A DNA stretch of 64,000 bases, from the NCBI RefSeq assembly GCF_900105125.1, contig NZ_LT629750.1:2170001-2234000 (forward strand), read 5' to 3'. This stretch comes from Bradyrhizobium canariense (lineage in GTDB: Bacteria > Pseudomonadota > Alphaproteobacteria > Rhizobiales > Xanthobacteraceae). Under the pieces are notes generated by a model, which saw nothing but the letters and a program-made list of their open reading frames with translations, searched no databases and had not been told where the DNA came from. This document shows, piece after piece, positions 26,804 through 35,802 of the stretch (positions are counted from its first letter, which is position 1; the number at the start of each line of letters is the position of its first letter). A program made the position numbers and the translations under genes.

Positions 26804-27187
26804 CTATTCGTCGCAAACCGCAATCGCCTCGATTTCGATGATGAATCCGCCGAGCAGACCGCCTTGCAACGTGGTGCGCGCCGGATAAGTCGGCCCCTCG
26901 AAAAACTCCTTGAAAGCTTCATTGAACCCGATGTAGTCCGTCGGAAAATTCGGCAGGATGCAGGTCAGTTTCATGATCCTGTCGAGCGAGCTACCCGAGG
27001 CTTCCAGCACCGCCGTCAGGTTCTTCATCACCTGTCGGGTCTGCTCCTTGATGTCGCCGAGCACCGGCTTGCCGGACACCCCGTCATAGGCAACCTGACC
27101 GGCCACATAGACGATGCCGTTATGACGCACGGCCTGCGAAAACGGTCCAGGCGGCATCGTGGCAATGCCGGTTTTGATAACTTCCAT
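26804..27187 (-). CDS. RidA/YjgF-family protein (second copy in window)
   Basis: 127 residues, close to canonical RidA: IATMPPGPFSQAVRHNGIVYVAGQV at the start, the substrate-binding Arg in YPARTTLQGG near 102 and the Glu in IIEIEAIAV near 120. It would hydrolyse 2-aminoacrylate or related imines. That fits well with the PLP beta-lyase four genes downstream, whose product is aminoacrylate. Its neighbours are the importer permease upstream and the cupin downstream. Confidence 0.88.
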   Translation of the reverse strand: MEVIKTGIATMPPGPFSQAVRHNGIVYVAGQVAYDGVSGKPVLGDIKEQTRQVMKNLTAVLEASGSSLDRIMKLTCILPNFPTDYIGFNEAFKEFFEGPTYPARTTLQGGLLGGFIIEIEAIAVCDE

Positions 27188-27263
27188 CCTGTCTCTCCCT
27201 TGTATTGGTCAACCAATGCGATGTGGCGCGGGTGCCGACGGCATATTCAACGATGAGCAAATG

Positions 27264-28103
27264 CTACAAGCCGGCGCCCAGTTCCTGGCCGTGCTTGCGG
27301 CTGCGTCCTTTCAGGAACATCCGCTCGGCAACCTCGACGACATAGTAGAAGGCAAAGCCCATCACGATCAGCCACGTGATGGCAGCAAATACGGTAACCA
27401 TCGACAGATTGGCGCGTGCCTCGACGAGGACGTAGCCGAGGCCGGAATCCGAGGCGACAAACTCCGCCACGATGGCTCCGACCACGGCGAATGTCATGGC
27501 CACCTTGAAACCCGCAAACATGCTCGGCAGCGCCGTCGGCAAGCGAACTTTCCAGAATGCTTGCCAGCGATTGCCGCCCATTGAACGGATCAACATCAGA
27601 CTTTCGGGGCGGACGGCCATCAATCCCGTCAGGGTGTCGATCACGATCGGAAAAAACGCGATCAGAAAGGTCATGATCACCTTCGGCAACAAGCCAAAGC
27701 CAAACCAGACGATGAAGAGCGGCGCCAACGCCACCTTTGGCAGCACCTGGGCCGTGATCAGCACCGGATGGATCGCTTCGCTGAAGGTCTTCGAATAGAC
27801 CATCACCGTCGCCATCGGCACTCCGACGAGGACGGCCAGGACGAAACCCAGGATGACGGCCCAGGCCGTCGCAATCGCGTTCTTCAGAAAATACGCATGT
27901 TGCGCCACAACTTCGTGCAGCACGGCGCTCGGCGGTGGCAGCATAAAGACCGGCACTTTCAGCAGCCGTACCGCCGCTTCCCAAATCAGCAGACACAACA
28001 GCGTTGTTGCGACCGGCACCAGGCGGCTGACGAGGCGTCGGCCGGTTCGCTTCTGCACCGGAGGAGCCGGCGCTGCTGAAGTCGGAATGCTCGCATCAGT
28101 CAT
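27264..28103 (-). CDS. NitT/TauT-type ABC transporter permease
   Basis: 279 residues from the ATG at 28103, which overlaps the ATPase stop by eight bases. A 30-residue soluble head precedes the first helix (LVPVATTLLCLLIWEAA). The EAA-type loop is in RSMGGNRWQAFWKVRLPTALPSM near 180-200. A long open frame on the same strand in another phase (27247-27996) is a shadow with no similarity. Confidence 0.88.
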   Translation of the reverse strand: MTDASIPTSAAPAPPVQKRTGRRLVSRLVPVATTLLCLLIWEAAVRLLKVPVFMLPPPSAVLHEVVAQHAYFLKNAIATAWAVILGFVLAVLVGVPMATVMVYSKTFSEAIHPVLITAQVLPKVALAPLFIVWFGFGLLPKVIMTFLIAFFPIVIDTLTGLMAVRPESLMLIRSMGGNRWQAFWKVRLPTALPSMFAGFKVAMTFAVVGAIVAEFVASDSGLGYVLVEARANLSMVTVFAAITWLIVMGFAFYYVVEVAERMFLKGRSRKHGQELGAGL

Positions 28104-28902
28104 TGGCGAACACTCCCATTTGCTTGAACAGCTTGCGGATACGGCCGGTGTAGGCGTTAAATTCCGGCGTATCGCGCATTTCGAGCGTTCGCGGCCGCGG
28201 CAGATCAATCGTGATGTCTTCGGCGACCGATGCAGGCCGCGCGCTCATGACGATTACGCGGTCCGACATGAACACCGCCTCGTCGATGCTGTGGGTCACC
28301 AGGATCGCTGTTTTACGCTTCTCCATCCATAACCGCTGTAGATCCGCGTTCATCTGATCACGGGTCATGGCGTCGAGCGCACCGAACGGCTCGTCCATCA
28401 GCAGAATGTCCGGATCGTGCACCAATGCCCGGCACAGGGCCACACGCTGTTTCATTCCGCCTGAGAGCTCGTCGGGAAATTTTTCTTCGAAGTCCTTCAG
28501 TCCGACATTGGCCAGCAACTGTCGCGCGGCAGGCAAATAGTCCCGCGTCGGCAGTTTGCGGATTTCGATCTGCAGTAGAATGTTTTGTAATGCGTTCCGC
28601 CACTCCAGCAGCTCGGCGTTCTGAAATATAATGCCCAGATCGGTATAAGGACCGTTGACCCGACGCCCGCCGATCTGAACTTCTCCCTGGGTCGGTGGTG
28701 CAAGCCCCGCAACGATCATCATCAGCGTGGTCTTGCCGCATCCGCTCGGACCGAGCAGGGAGATGAACTGCCCCTCCTCGATCCGCATGGATACGCTGGA
28801 CAGGGCCTGTACGCCGACGCCGTCCGCCGAGTCATAGCGTTTGTTGACGGCACGGATGTCGATGAACGGCGCAGCAGGATTCACGATCGGATCATTCAGC
28901 AT
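28096..28902 (-). CDS. NitT/TauT-type ABC transporter ATPase
   Basis: 268 residues. Walker A GPSGCGKTT at 51-59, signature LSGGMKQR, Walker B ILLMDEPFGALD, switch His in TAILVTHSIDEA. Same family as the ATPases at 4746 and 9956 but clearly a different copy. Gene order binding protein, ATPase, permease equals that of the first operon. Confidence 0.88.
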   Translation of the reverse strand: MLNDPIVNPAAPFIDIRAVNKRYDSADGVGVQALSSVSMRIEEGQFISLLGPSGCGKTTLMMIVAGLAPPTQGEVQIGGRRVNGPYTDLGIIFQNAELLEWRNALQNILLQIEIRKLPTRDYLPAARQLLANVGLKDFEEKFPDELSGGMKQRVALCRALVHDPDILLMDEPFGALDAMTRDQMNADLQRLWMEKRKTAILVTHSIDEAVFMSDRVIVMSARPASVAEDITIDLPRPRTLEMRDTPEFNAYTGRIRKLFKQMGVFAND

Positions 28903-28935
28903 TTAAATGCTCGCGTACAAGGTTTCTGATCCAGC

Positions 28936-29955
28936 TTACTGAGCCAGGTATTCATTGGTGAAGACCATCTCCGGCTTCACGGTGTCTTTCGGCACGGAGG
29001 CGTATTCGACCAGCAGATCGATTGATTTCTGCCAGTCGCCCGCATCCATTACACCGGTCGGCTTGCTCTTGGTCGCATCTGTATGCAGGAGCTTGACGGT
29101 TTCTTCCCACTGCTTGGTCACGACTTGGCGGCTGAGCTGGGTGCTCTTGGCGTATTCGAAAAAGGCGTCGATGGCCTTTTCCGGCGACTTTATCGAAGCA
29201 TCAATCGCTTCGACGGTCGCCTGGGCAAATTTTTTCACGATTTCAGGATTCTCAGCCGCATATTTGGTGCTGACGACGATGCCGTTGCTGATCGGATTGA
29301 GACCGTATTTCGGGTAGGCGATGACGTCGATCTTGCAGGCACATTTTTCTTCCATCAGCGGCAACTGCGTGACCGAATATCCAAAGCTGAAATCGGTCTG
29401 TTTCTGCAGGAACAGACTGTCGCGGGTCGGAATGTCGACACCGACCTTCTGGATCGCGCTGCCATCGACACCCGCGGCCTTCAGGAAAGCCGGGAAAATC
29501 TGCTCGGGCGCGGAGCCGGTGCCGAAGCCGCCCTTGCGGCCGGCGAGATCCTTCGGGCCTTTGATGTTTGCCTCAGCCATCGACATGATGATCGACGGGT
29601 TGGTCTGAAGCATGCCGACGATCTGCTTGGCCTGCAGGCCCTGCGCCGCGAACTTCACCAGGGTGCCGCCGTCGGCGAAGCCGAACTGGTCGGTGCCGGC
29701 CACCACGGTCTGGATCGTGGTGGCGGAGCCGCGACCTGTTTGCGCCGTGACGTCGAGGCCGTGCTTTTTGTAGATGCCATCGACAATCCCGTAAAGGATC
29801 GGCACATGCGACCCATAGAAGTAGACGTCGACCCGCACGGTCACCGGTGTCTGCGCCTGGGCCGCAGCCGGGGCCAGCGCGAGGGAGCCAGAGAGGATTG
29901 CGGCAAGCGCGATAGCCGCGCCAGCCAATCGACCGCGTATGACGACATTGCTCAT
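28936..29955 (-). CDS. NitT/TauT-type ABC substrate-binding protein
   Basis: 339 residues from the ATG at 29955, which gives a signal peptide (GAAIALAAILSGSLALAPAAAQA). The body has VPILYGIVDGIYKKHGLDVT and GRGSATTIQTVVAGTDQFGFADGGTL as in NMT1/SsuA-like proteins. Its ATG overlaps the TGA of the FMO gene (29952-29955), tying uptake to the monooxygenase. A Cys pair in EEKCACKID is unusual for the family. Ligand unknown. Confidence 0.86.
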   Translation of the reverse strand: MSNVVIRGRLAGAAIALAAILSGSLALAPAAAQAQTPVTVRVDVYFYGSHVPILYGIVDGIYKKHGLDVTAQTGRGSATTIQTVVAGTDQFGFADGGTLVKFAAQGLQAKQIVGMLQTNPSIIMSMAEANIKGPKDLAGRKGGFGTGSAPEQIFPAFLKAAGVDGSAIQKVGVDIPTRDSLFLQKQTDFSFGYSVTQLPLMEEKCACKIDVIAYPKYGLNPISNGIVVSTKYAAENPEIVKKFAQATVEAIDASIKSPEKAIDAFFEYAKSTQLSRQVVTKQWEETVKLLHTDATKSKPTGVMDAGDWQKSIDLLVEYASVPKDTVKPEMVFTNEYLAQ

Positions 29956-31391
29956 GGATTGGTGCTCCGTGACGATGATGGGAAAACAGAAGATGCGACG
30001 CACGCGCGAGGCTCATCCCGCCAACGGCGCAACCGGGAGACCTTGCGAGCGCCGTCGCGCGCCGCCTTTCGCCGCCGGCCCAGCCGCAACGCGCGTGCAA
30101 GTTCGGCGTAGTATTTCACGCTGTCCTCCTGAAGGCTGTGGCGAACGGCGCGACCAAATATCTTCTCGACCCAGAGCTGCTTGGCAGCAATGTCCGCCCG
30201 CATGTCGTCCTCGGACGGCAAAATAAGTGCTTCGCTCTCGATCCTTGCGATCCACTGCGCCTGCCGCTCGCATGCGTGGTTGATCGGCGTATCGAGATTG
30301 ATCATTCCGACGAAGTAGAGACCCGGCCATCCCGGCGCCGCGATGCGCTTGTAGAGATCGAGGCGATTATTGACCGGGCGCACGATGTCCTCGGAGAGGA
30401 ACGGAAATTCCGTGACGAAGCCGGTCGCGGCGATGATGCAATCGAACGCCTCGCGCGATCCGTCGACGAAGCCGATATCCCGGTCTGCGATCGTCGCGAT
30501 ACCCTGCTTCACGGCGACGCGCTCGAACAGGATATCCTGTATGATGGTCGAACTGATCGTCGCATGAACGCGGTGCGTCAGCGGCTTGAAGCCGTGCGAG
30601 GTCATATCGCCATGTACGGCGCGGATCAGCCAACCCATCACTCTTCGACGGAAGGCCGTCGGGATAAAGCGGCGCTGCAGCAGCGCGCCAATGTCGCCGA
30701 TAGCACGACCGAGCACGACGTGCGGCATGACGAGCACGGGCGAGCGCGCCACCAGCACGGTGCGGGCCGCGGTGGTGCAAATGTCGCTGGCGATATCCAC
30801 CGCACTGTTGCCGGCTCCGATAATGCAGACGCGCCTTCCGACAAAAGCTTCCGGCGTGCGGTAGTCTGACGAATGCAGATATTCGCCGGCAAAACCGCCG
30901 CGAATCTCTTCCGCATGCGCGGCGCGCGCGAACGGCCCGGTGCAGACAACGACGGCGTCGAAGGCGCCTTCCTGACCGTCTGCGGTTCGCACGGTCCAGC
31001 CCGCATCCCCTGCGGCGCCGGGAACGGGCGGCTGTATCGCGGCGACATCCGCCTTGAAACGGATCAGGGAGTAAAGATCGAATTGATGCGCATAGGCATT
31101 GAGGTACCGCGCCATATCGCGGTGGTCCGGGATGCGCTGGGTTGCGGCATCGAACGGGAAATCCGCGAACTGGGTCAGCTTCCGGGACGTGTTGATGTGC
31201 AGATTTCGGTAGAGATAATTCCGGCCATTGTCGTTGTCGTAGACCCAGGCGCCGCCGACCATCGAGCCCTTTTCATAAACGACAACCTTGAAACCCTTAT
31301 CTTTAAGAGTCTTGGCCGTAACCAGCCCTGCAGGGCCGGCACCGATGACGGCGACCCTTCGCTGTTGAAGTTGAGCTGATTTCGCAGTCAC
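29952..31391 (-). CDS. Flavin-containing monooxygenase (FMO)-type enzyme
   Basis: About 479 residues. FAD motif AVIGAGPAGLVTAK at the N-terminus, NADPH motif VCIIGAGNSAVDIA near 190, and the ATGF segment (CIIAATGFVTEFPF) near 325. FMOs oxygenate soft nucleophiles (amine N, thioether S) or do Baeyer-Villiger oxidations. The start is uncertain: the GTG at 31391 is preferred over a TTG at 31418, neither with a strong ribosome site. As first gene of the long minus-strand cluster it probably makes the initial attack on the imported compound; with the C-S lyase downstream, S-oxygenation is an attractive but unproven idea. Confidence 0.82.
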   Translation of the reverse strand: MTAKSAQLQQRRVAVIGAGPAGLVTAKTLKDKGFKVVVYEKGSMVGGAWVYDNDNGRNYLYRNLHINTSRKLTQFADFPFDAATQRIPDHRDMARYLNAYAHQFDLYSLIRFKADVAAIQPPVPGAAGDAGWTVRTADGQEGAFDAVVVCTGPFARAAHAEEIRGGFAGEYLHSSDYRTPEAFVGRRVCIIGAGNSAVDIASDICTTAARTVLVARSPVLVMPHVVLGRAIGDIGALLQRRFIPTAFRRRVMGWLIRAVHGDMTSHGFKPLTHRVHATISSTIIQDILFERVAVKQGIATIADRDIGFVDGSREAFDCIIAATGFVTEFPFLSEDIVRPVNNRLDLYKRIAAPGWPGLYFVGMINLDTPINHACERQAQWIARIESEALILPSEDDMRADIAAKQLWVEKIFGRAVRHSLQEDSVKYYAELARALRLGRRRKAARDGARKVSRLRRWRDEPRACVASSVFPSSSRSTNP

Positions 31392-31471
31392 CAAAGGCGT
31401 GGTCCACAATTTGTGCAATCAGGCTAGCTGCCTCACCGCAGTGCAGCAAGACAGTTTGCAATGGATAATCA

Positions 31472-31486
31472 ATAAGTTTAGCTTAT
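31472..31486. promoter_or_regulatory. Candidate LysR box between FMO cluster and its regulator
   Basis: ATAAG-N5-CTTAT, an inverted repeat that also satisfies the T-N11-A rule of LysR binding sites (T at 31473, A at 31485). It ends six bases before the LysR start codon in the roughly 100-base space to the divergent FMO gene, where an autoregulatory activator site is expected. Binding is inferred. Confidence 0.45.
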
Positions 31487-31491
31487 GTGTT

Positions 31492-32349
31492 ATGCCGATC
31501 CTGGATATTGACGCGCTGCGCACATTCGTCTCCGTGGTGGACCAAGGCTCTTTCGCCGCTGCGGCCGGACGCGTCTATCGTACGCAGGCCGCCGTGACCC
31601 AGCGGATTCAACGGCTGGAGGCCAACATCGGGCGGCCGCTGCTCCGCAAAGTGGGCCGCGCCAAACGCCTCACCGATGACGGCGTCACGCTGCTGGATTA
31701 TGCCCGCCGCATTCTGGCGTTGCATGACGAAGCCTGCGCGTCGCTGGTCGGAACGAAGGTCACCGGGGAAATCCGCCTTGGCGCTCCAGATGATGCCAGC
31801 GAAACCATCCTCCCGGGCATGCTACGGCGCTTTGCAACGATGTTTCCCGAGGTGCGCGTCGTCATTCACATCGCGCGTAGCGCGTTTTTGATGCAATCCC
31901 TGAAACAGGGCGAGATCGACATGGCGATTTCGACGCGAGATGATCCTTCTCATCCACGCCTGCGTTTGCGCACCGCGCCGACGTTCTGGCTCTCCGCGGC
32001 GGAGTTCAAGCTCGTTCGCAACGAGCCGGTGCCGTTGGTGATGCACGACGAGCCGAGTCTTTTTCGCTCAATTGCACTGGACGCCCTCGAGAAAGCTCAT
32101 ATTCCGATGCGCCTCACCCACATCTCAGGCTCGCTATCCGGCATCAGGGCGGCGGTACGCGCGGGCCTTGGCATCACGGCACGCTCCATCGAAACGCTTG
32201 AGCCTACCTTTCGCGTACTCGGCACAGCGGATGGCTTGCCGCCGTTGCCCGATGTCAGCCTCTATCTTTATCTCGCTACCCTGAATGCTCATCCGACTGC
32301 GCGGCAGCTTTTTGACAGCCTTCGGGATTCATTTGGAGAGCCGGACTGA
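31492..32349 (+). CDS. LysR-family transcriptional regulator
   Basis: 285 residues from the ATG at 31492, which gives the usual LysR start (MPILDIDALRTFVSVVDQGSFAAAAGRVYRTQAAV in part). The helix-turn-helix is in the first 60 residues and the effector domain follows. The frame extends upstream but without similarity. Divergent from the FMO cluster, so the natural target is that 13-kb cluster; the inducer is probably the imported compound or an intermediate. Confidence 0.9.
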   Translation: MPILDIDALRTFVSVVDQGSFAAAAGRVYRTQAAVTQRIQRLEANIGRPLLRKVGRAKRLTDDGVTLLDYARRILALHDEACASLVGTKVTGEIRLGAPDDASETILPGMLRRFATMFPEVRVVIHIARSAFLMQSLKQGEIDMAISTRDDPSHPRLRLRTAPTFWLSAAEFKLVRNEPVPLVMHDEPSLFRSIALDALEKAHIPMRLTHISGSLSGIRAAVRAGLGITARSIETLEPTFRVLGTADGLPPLPDVSLYLYLATLNAHPTARQLFDSLRDSFGEPD

Positions 32350-32363
32350 GAGTTCAGGACTGA

Positions 32364-32390
32364 TGACTGATCTTCAGTCAAATTTTTTTT
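32364..32390 (+). terminator. Intrinsic terminator after the LysR gene
   Basis: TGACTGA, three-base loop TCT, TCAGTCA (32364-32380), then two A and eight T (32383-32390). A perfect 7-bp stem with a U-run, placed 15 bases after the LysR stop. Confidence 0.7.
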
Positions 32391-32490
32391 AGCGTTGAAA
32401 TTGAGCCCCCCGGGGAAAACGAACTCGGATTCCGTCAGATGCTTGATGTCTGGCAGACACCTGCTTCAATTTCGCAGATTGGCGTAGTTG

Positions 32491-32640
32491 GTGTGGAAAT
32501 CCTTTAGCGGCTTTCGTCTTTTACCGACAGGTGCAAACGGGCAGCCGGCCTTCGCCCTTTACGGCCGCAATGTCACGGGCGGACCTTGGAGCGCGCACTC
32601 CGTCCATGTCCTCACACTGGACCACGGAGCGCCTGTGTGA
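32491..32640 (+). pseudogene. C-terminal relic of an ECF sigma factor with SnoaL-like tail
   Basis: The frame ending at the TGA 32638-32640 reads FRLLPTGANGQPAFALYGRN, then HSVHVLTLD. This closely resembles the SnoaL-like C-terminal extension of ECF41/SigJ-type sigma factors, where an ANGQPA-x-x-x-Y motif is followed by HxxxVLTL. No sigma-2 or sigma-4 region precedes it; a stop lies just upstream. It is a tail fragment lying between two catabolic units. Confidence 0.5.
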
Positions 32641-32643
32641 CTT

Positions 32644-33168
32644 TCAGTCAGATTTCCTGCTGAGTTCTACGAACTCCCCGCCGCGATATATCAGGGGTAG
32701 TCGATCTGTTTCCTGCACAAACACCACTCGCCCGATAAAAACCGAGTGGGTTCCTGACTTTGTTTGCGCTTCAACGACACATTCAAGCTGAGCGGCACAT
32801 CCCTCGATCATTGGCACGCCCGTCAGGCCCGAACGATAATCTACTCGTCCCAGCGGATCATCCGGCTTCAACGCAAAGTGCTGCGCGATGGCGATCTGGT
32901 CTGCTGACAATACATTTACAGCAAAAATGCCGGACCTCTCAATCAATGAATGCGATTTGTTGGCCTGGTTGATCACCACAAGAATGCACGGCGGGGCGGC
33001 TGAAACGCTGCACACGGCCGTTGCAGTCATCCCGTTTGAAACAGACCCCTCTCTGCTCGTAATGACTGTAACAGTGGACGCCATGCATCGCATGGCAGCC
33101 TTGAACTGGGCCGCATCGATACTTACCAAGGATCTTGCCAGGGATGCGTATTCGTTGAGTACCGGCAT
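32644..33168 (-). CDS. Flavin reductase domain protein (HpaC/NtaB-like)
   Basis: 174 residues of the flavin-reductase-like fold: MRCMASTVTVITSR near 27-40, NGMTATAVCSVSAAPPCILVVIN near 45-67 (FMN site) and the late GRVVFVQ strand. It would supply reduced FMN to the two-component monooxygenase encoded directly upstream; its ATG lies immediately next to that gene's TAA. Last gene of the leftward operon. Confidence 0.88.
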   Translation of the reverse strand: MPVLNEYASLARSLVSIDAAQFKAAMRCMASTVTVITSREGSVSNGMTATAVCSVSAAPPCILVVINQANKSHSLIERSGIFAVNVLSADQIAIAQHFALKPDDPLGRVDYRSGLTGVPMIEGCAAQLECVVEAQTKSGTHSVFIGRVVFVQETDRLPLIYRGGEFVELSRKSD

Positions 33169-34503
33169 TTACTTATCTTTCGTCGCGATCATACCGAGAT
33201 GATCACGAAGAGTTCGGCCCTCATATTCGCGTCGAAACAGGCCCTTCTCCTGCAGGATCGGCACGACCTCGCCGACGAAATCCTCGAACGTGTCTGGCAG
33301 GAATGCGGGAGAAACGACGAATCCGTCGGCTGCACCTGATGTCACCGTATCGGCCATCTGTTCGGCGACGTCCTTTGCGGTCCCGACGAACCGTGGGCAC
33401 ATGACTCCCCGGCCGTAAATCCGTCCGGCGTCGGCAATCGTGATCGATTGTCCGGCCGCAATGCTTTTCAGGGCCGCGAGATTTCCCTGACTTCCCGAGG
33501 ACTGGACAGTCTCGACACTGGCGTCGAGAGGCAGATCGGAAAAATCCGCGTTGGCGTGCGCGGCAAGCGTCGACAGTCCGACCAAAGGGTCGACCAGTGA
33601 ATCGTGAAGATCACGCTTCTCTTCCGCCTCCGAGCGGCTTTCGCCGATGAACGGCATCATCGCCATCAGTACTTTGCTGGAATCCGGCGGCCGGCCCACA
33701 TCAGCGAGCGCCATACTCACATCGGCCTTGAACGCCCGCATCCGTTCCAGACTCGGCTGAAGCGCGAAGATCACCTCGGACCAGCGCGCCGCGAACGCCT
33801 TGCCGCGGCCGGACGATCCGGCCTGGATCACCACCGGGCGTCCTTGCGGACTTCGCGGGATGTTCAGAGGGCCGCGCGATTGAAACCATTTTCCACAGTG
33901 GTTGAGATAGTGAACCTTGTCCGGATCCGCATAGATCCCATTCTCCCGGTCGAGAACAAGCGCATCCTCATCCCAACTGTCCCAGAGACCGAAAGCGACC
34001 TCCATGAACTCATCGGCCCGGTCGTAGCGTTCGTCATGACCAAGATGCGGGACATTGCCGAAGTTTAGCGCTTCTCCATCGTTCATCGATGTCACGACGT
34101 TCCACGCGGCGCGGCCTGCGGAAATGTGATCAAGCGTCGCAAATTCGCGCGCGATATTATAAGGCGCGTCATAGGTCGTAGACCGTGTCGCGCCTAGGCC
34201 GATATGGCTCGTGACGGCCGCCAGCGCGCCGAGCAACGGAACCGGATCCATGCGCGTGGCATCCTGATCGCCATGGCGAATGCCGGTGCGGTGACTCGCT
34301 CCATAGCGATCGGCGATCGCAAGCCGATCGGCAAAGAACAGGAAATCAAATCGGCCGCGCTCCAATAGCTGCGCGATCTCGACGTAGTGCGCCAGACCCA
34401 GAAAATCGGTCGGATGTTTCGGATTGCGCCAGATCGCATGGCTGTGAACCACAGGGCCAGCGATCAGAAATCCGCAAAGATGCATGGTGCTTGCTTTTGA
34501 CAC
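33169..34503 (-). CDS. FMNH2-dependent monooxygenase, NtaA/SnaA/DszA family (luciferase-like)
   Basis: 444 residues. Family signatures GRAAWNVVTSMND near 135, HDERYDRADEFMEVA near 160 and RPVVIQAGSSGRGKAFAA near 225 are clear. Members oxidise nitrilotriacetate, EDTA, sulfones and related molecules with FMNH2 from a partner reductase, here encoded next door. The start is the GTG at 34503: AAGGAGGA sits five bases before it, whereas the nearest ATG (34485) is more than 20 bases from any ribosome site. It shares its operon with a Liv-type importer, which probably brings in the substrate. Confidence 0.88.
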   Translation of the reverse strand: MSKASTMHLCGFLIAGPVVHSHAIWRNPKHPTDFLGLAHYVEIAQLLERGRFDFLFFADRLAIADRYGASHRTGIRHGDQDATRMDPVPLLGALAAVTSHIGLGATRSTTYDAPYNIAREFATLDHISAGRAAWNVVTSMNDGEALNFGNVPHLGHDERYDRADEFMEVAFGLWDSWDEDALVLDRENGIYADPDKVHYLNHCGKWFQSRGPLNIPRSPQGRPVVIQAGSSGRGKAFAARWSEVIFALQPSLERMRAFKADVSMALADVGRPPDSSKVLMAMMPFIGESRSEAEEKRDLHDSLVDPLVGLSTLAAHANADFSDLPLDASVETVQSSGSQGNLAALKSIAAGQSITIADAGRIYGRGVMCPRFVGTAKDVAEQMADTVTSGAADGFVVSPAFLPDTFEDFVGEVVPILQEKGLFRREYEGRTLRDHLGMIATKDK

Positions 34504-34570
34504 GCGAATCCTCCTTGGGCGCCGCACAGGCTGCGCTCCGCTGCGAGTGACCGGCAGCTTTCCAACCAGC

Positions 34571-35800
34571 TCAGGTTACGATTTCGACGATCTCGTTTTT
34601 GCCGTTGTGGATGACTTGGTGAACGAAGGAGCGGTTGAGCTGATCCCCACGTTCATTGAAATCCACCGTCGCGCCTGCGCCGACGAAATTGGTCTTCTTG
34701 CCCGCACGCACCATTTCCAGCGCACGCACGATGTCGTCGACTTCTTCGCCCGGTGGATTGCAGACCTCGGGAATCGATTTGACCCAAACCGCCGCATCGG
34801 AAGACTTGGCATGCTCCATGGCAAGGGCCGTTACGCAAACCTGGTCGTGCGTGTTGCCCGCGAACAGGAAGACGGTGCCCTCCGGAGCGCCCATTTCCTT
34901 GACGAACTTCCTGTAGGCGTCCGAATTCAGCGGCGGTCCCGGCTGCAGGTGGTGGATTCCTTCGGCCACTTCCGGCGGAACGCTTTTGAGGAACGCACCG
35001 TCGGCGTCGGCGCCGGTACCAAGCCCCACGATCTTCGACTGGTATCCGCCGCGATACACTTCCTTCGCGATCGCGACAAAGTCCGTCAGCAACGAGCCGC
35101 AGAACACACCGTCCGGCTCCGAACCGAACGCTTTCTCGACTTCCGCGCGGTACGATGCCTGGTTGGGATTGTACATGATGACGTCAAGGACCGTGCCGCC
35201 GCGCTTGGCCATTTCGGCCTTGAACGGCTCGATCATCGCGACCACGAACGGGTTCTGCTGCGCCAGGATATTGATCTTCTTGAGGTTCAAGCTTGTCACT
35301 ACTTTTGCGCCCGCAGGCCCCCACTGCGAGCTCTTGGCCTGGAACCGGTAAACTTGCCCCTTGTTGTCACCGTCGGTGATGGCGTCTGCCGCGGCCGAAA
35401 CCATTTCAACCTTGTTGGCGGCGAGAATCAGCGGTTTTGCAGCCAATGCTTCCGGGCTTCCCCAGAAGCCTCCGACGACTTCCACCTTGTTGACATCGAG
35501 CAGCTTATGCGTGGCGGTCACGCTGGTCGTCGCGCTGGTTTCCGAATCTTCGATATAGAGATGAAATTTTCGGCCGCCCAGAATTCCGCCCGCATCGTTG
35601 ATCGTTTTCACAACGAGATCAGCGGCCTTCTTCATGTCCGGGCCGTAGGGACCGGTGGCGCCTGTGAACGGCAAGACCATTCCGATCGCGATTTCCTCTG
35701 CCCCCTGGCCGAATGATGGTCGCATACCAAGACCCGTCAACGAGAGGCTCAGCATGCCTACAATGTGACGCCGGTTGAACGCGCTGGCCGATTTCATCAT
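34571..35800 (-). CDS. Branched-chain amino acid-type ABC substrate-binding protein (LivJ-like)
   Basis: About 409 residues. An N-terminal NRRHIVGMLSLSLTG stretch looks like a twin-arginine or Sec signal; mature part begins with EEIAIGMVLPFTGATGPYGPDMKKAADL, the classic periplasmic type-I fold start. Of the clustered ATGs, 35800 has GGAG eight bases upstream, while the one at 35806 has it only two bases away. In this family ligands range from amino acids to amides, urea and aromatic acids. It belongs with the LivM, LivH, LivF and LivG genes upstream. Confidence 0.88.
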   Translation of the reverse strand: MMKSASAFNRRHIVGMLSLSLTGLGMRPSFGQGAEEIAIGMVLPFTGATGPYGPDMKKAADLVVKTINDAGGILGGRKFHLYIEDSETSATTSVTATHKLLDVNKVEVVGGFWGSPEALAAKPLILAANKVEMVSAAADAITDGDNKGQVYRFQAKSSQWGPAGAKVVTSLNLKKINILAQQNPFVVAMIEPFKAEMAKRGGTVLDVIMYNPNQASYRAEVEKAFGSEPDGVFCGSLLTDFVAIAKEVYRGGYQSKIVGLGTGADADGAFLKSVPPEVAEGIHHLQPGPPLNSDAYRKFVKEMGAPEGTVFLFAGNTHDQVCVTALAMEHAKSSDAAVWVKSIPEVCNPPGEEVDDIVRALEMVRAGKKTNFVGAGATVDFNERGDQLNRSFVHQVIHNGKNEIVEIVT

Positions 35801-35802
35801 GA

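Noticed and set aside
27247..27996. Long open frame of about 249 codons overlapping the permease gene on the same strand.
   Set aside because: Its translation has no membrane helices or family features and is rich in Gly/Asp/Arg; the permease frame at 27264-28103 explains the DNA.
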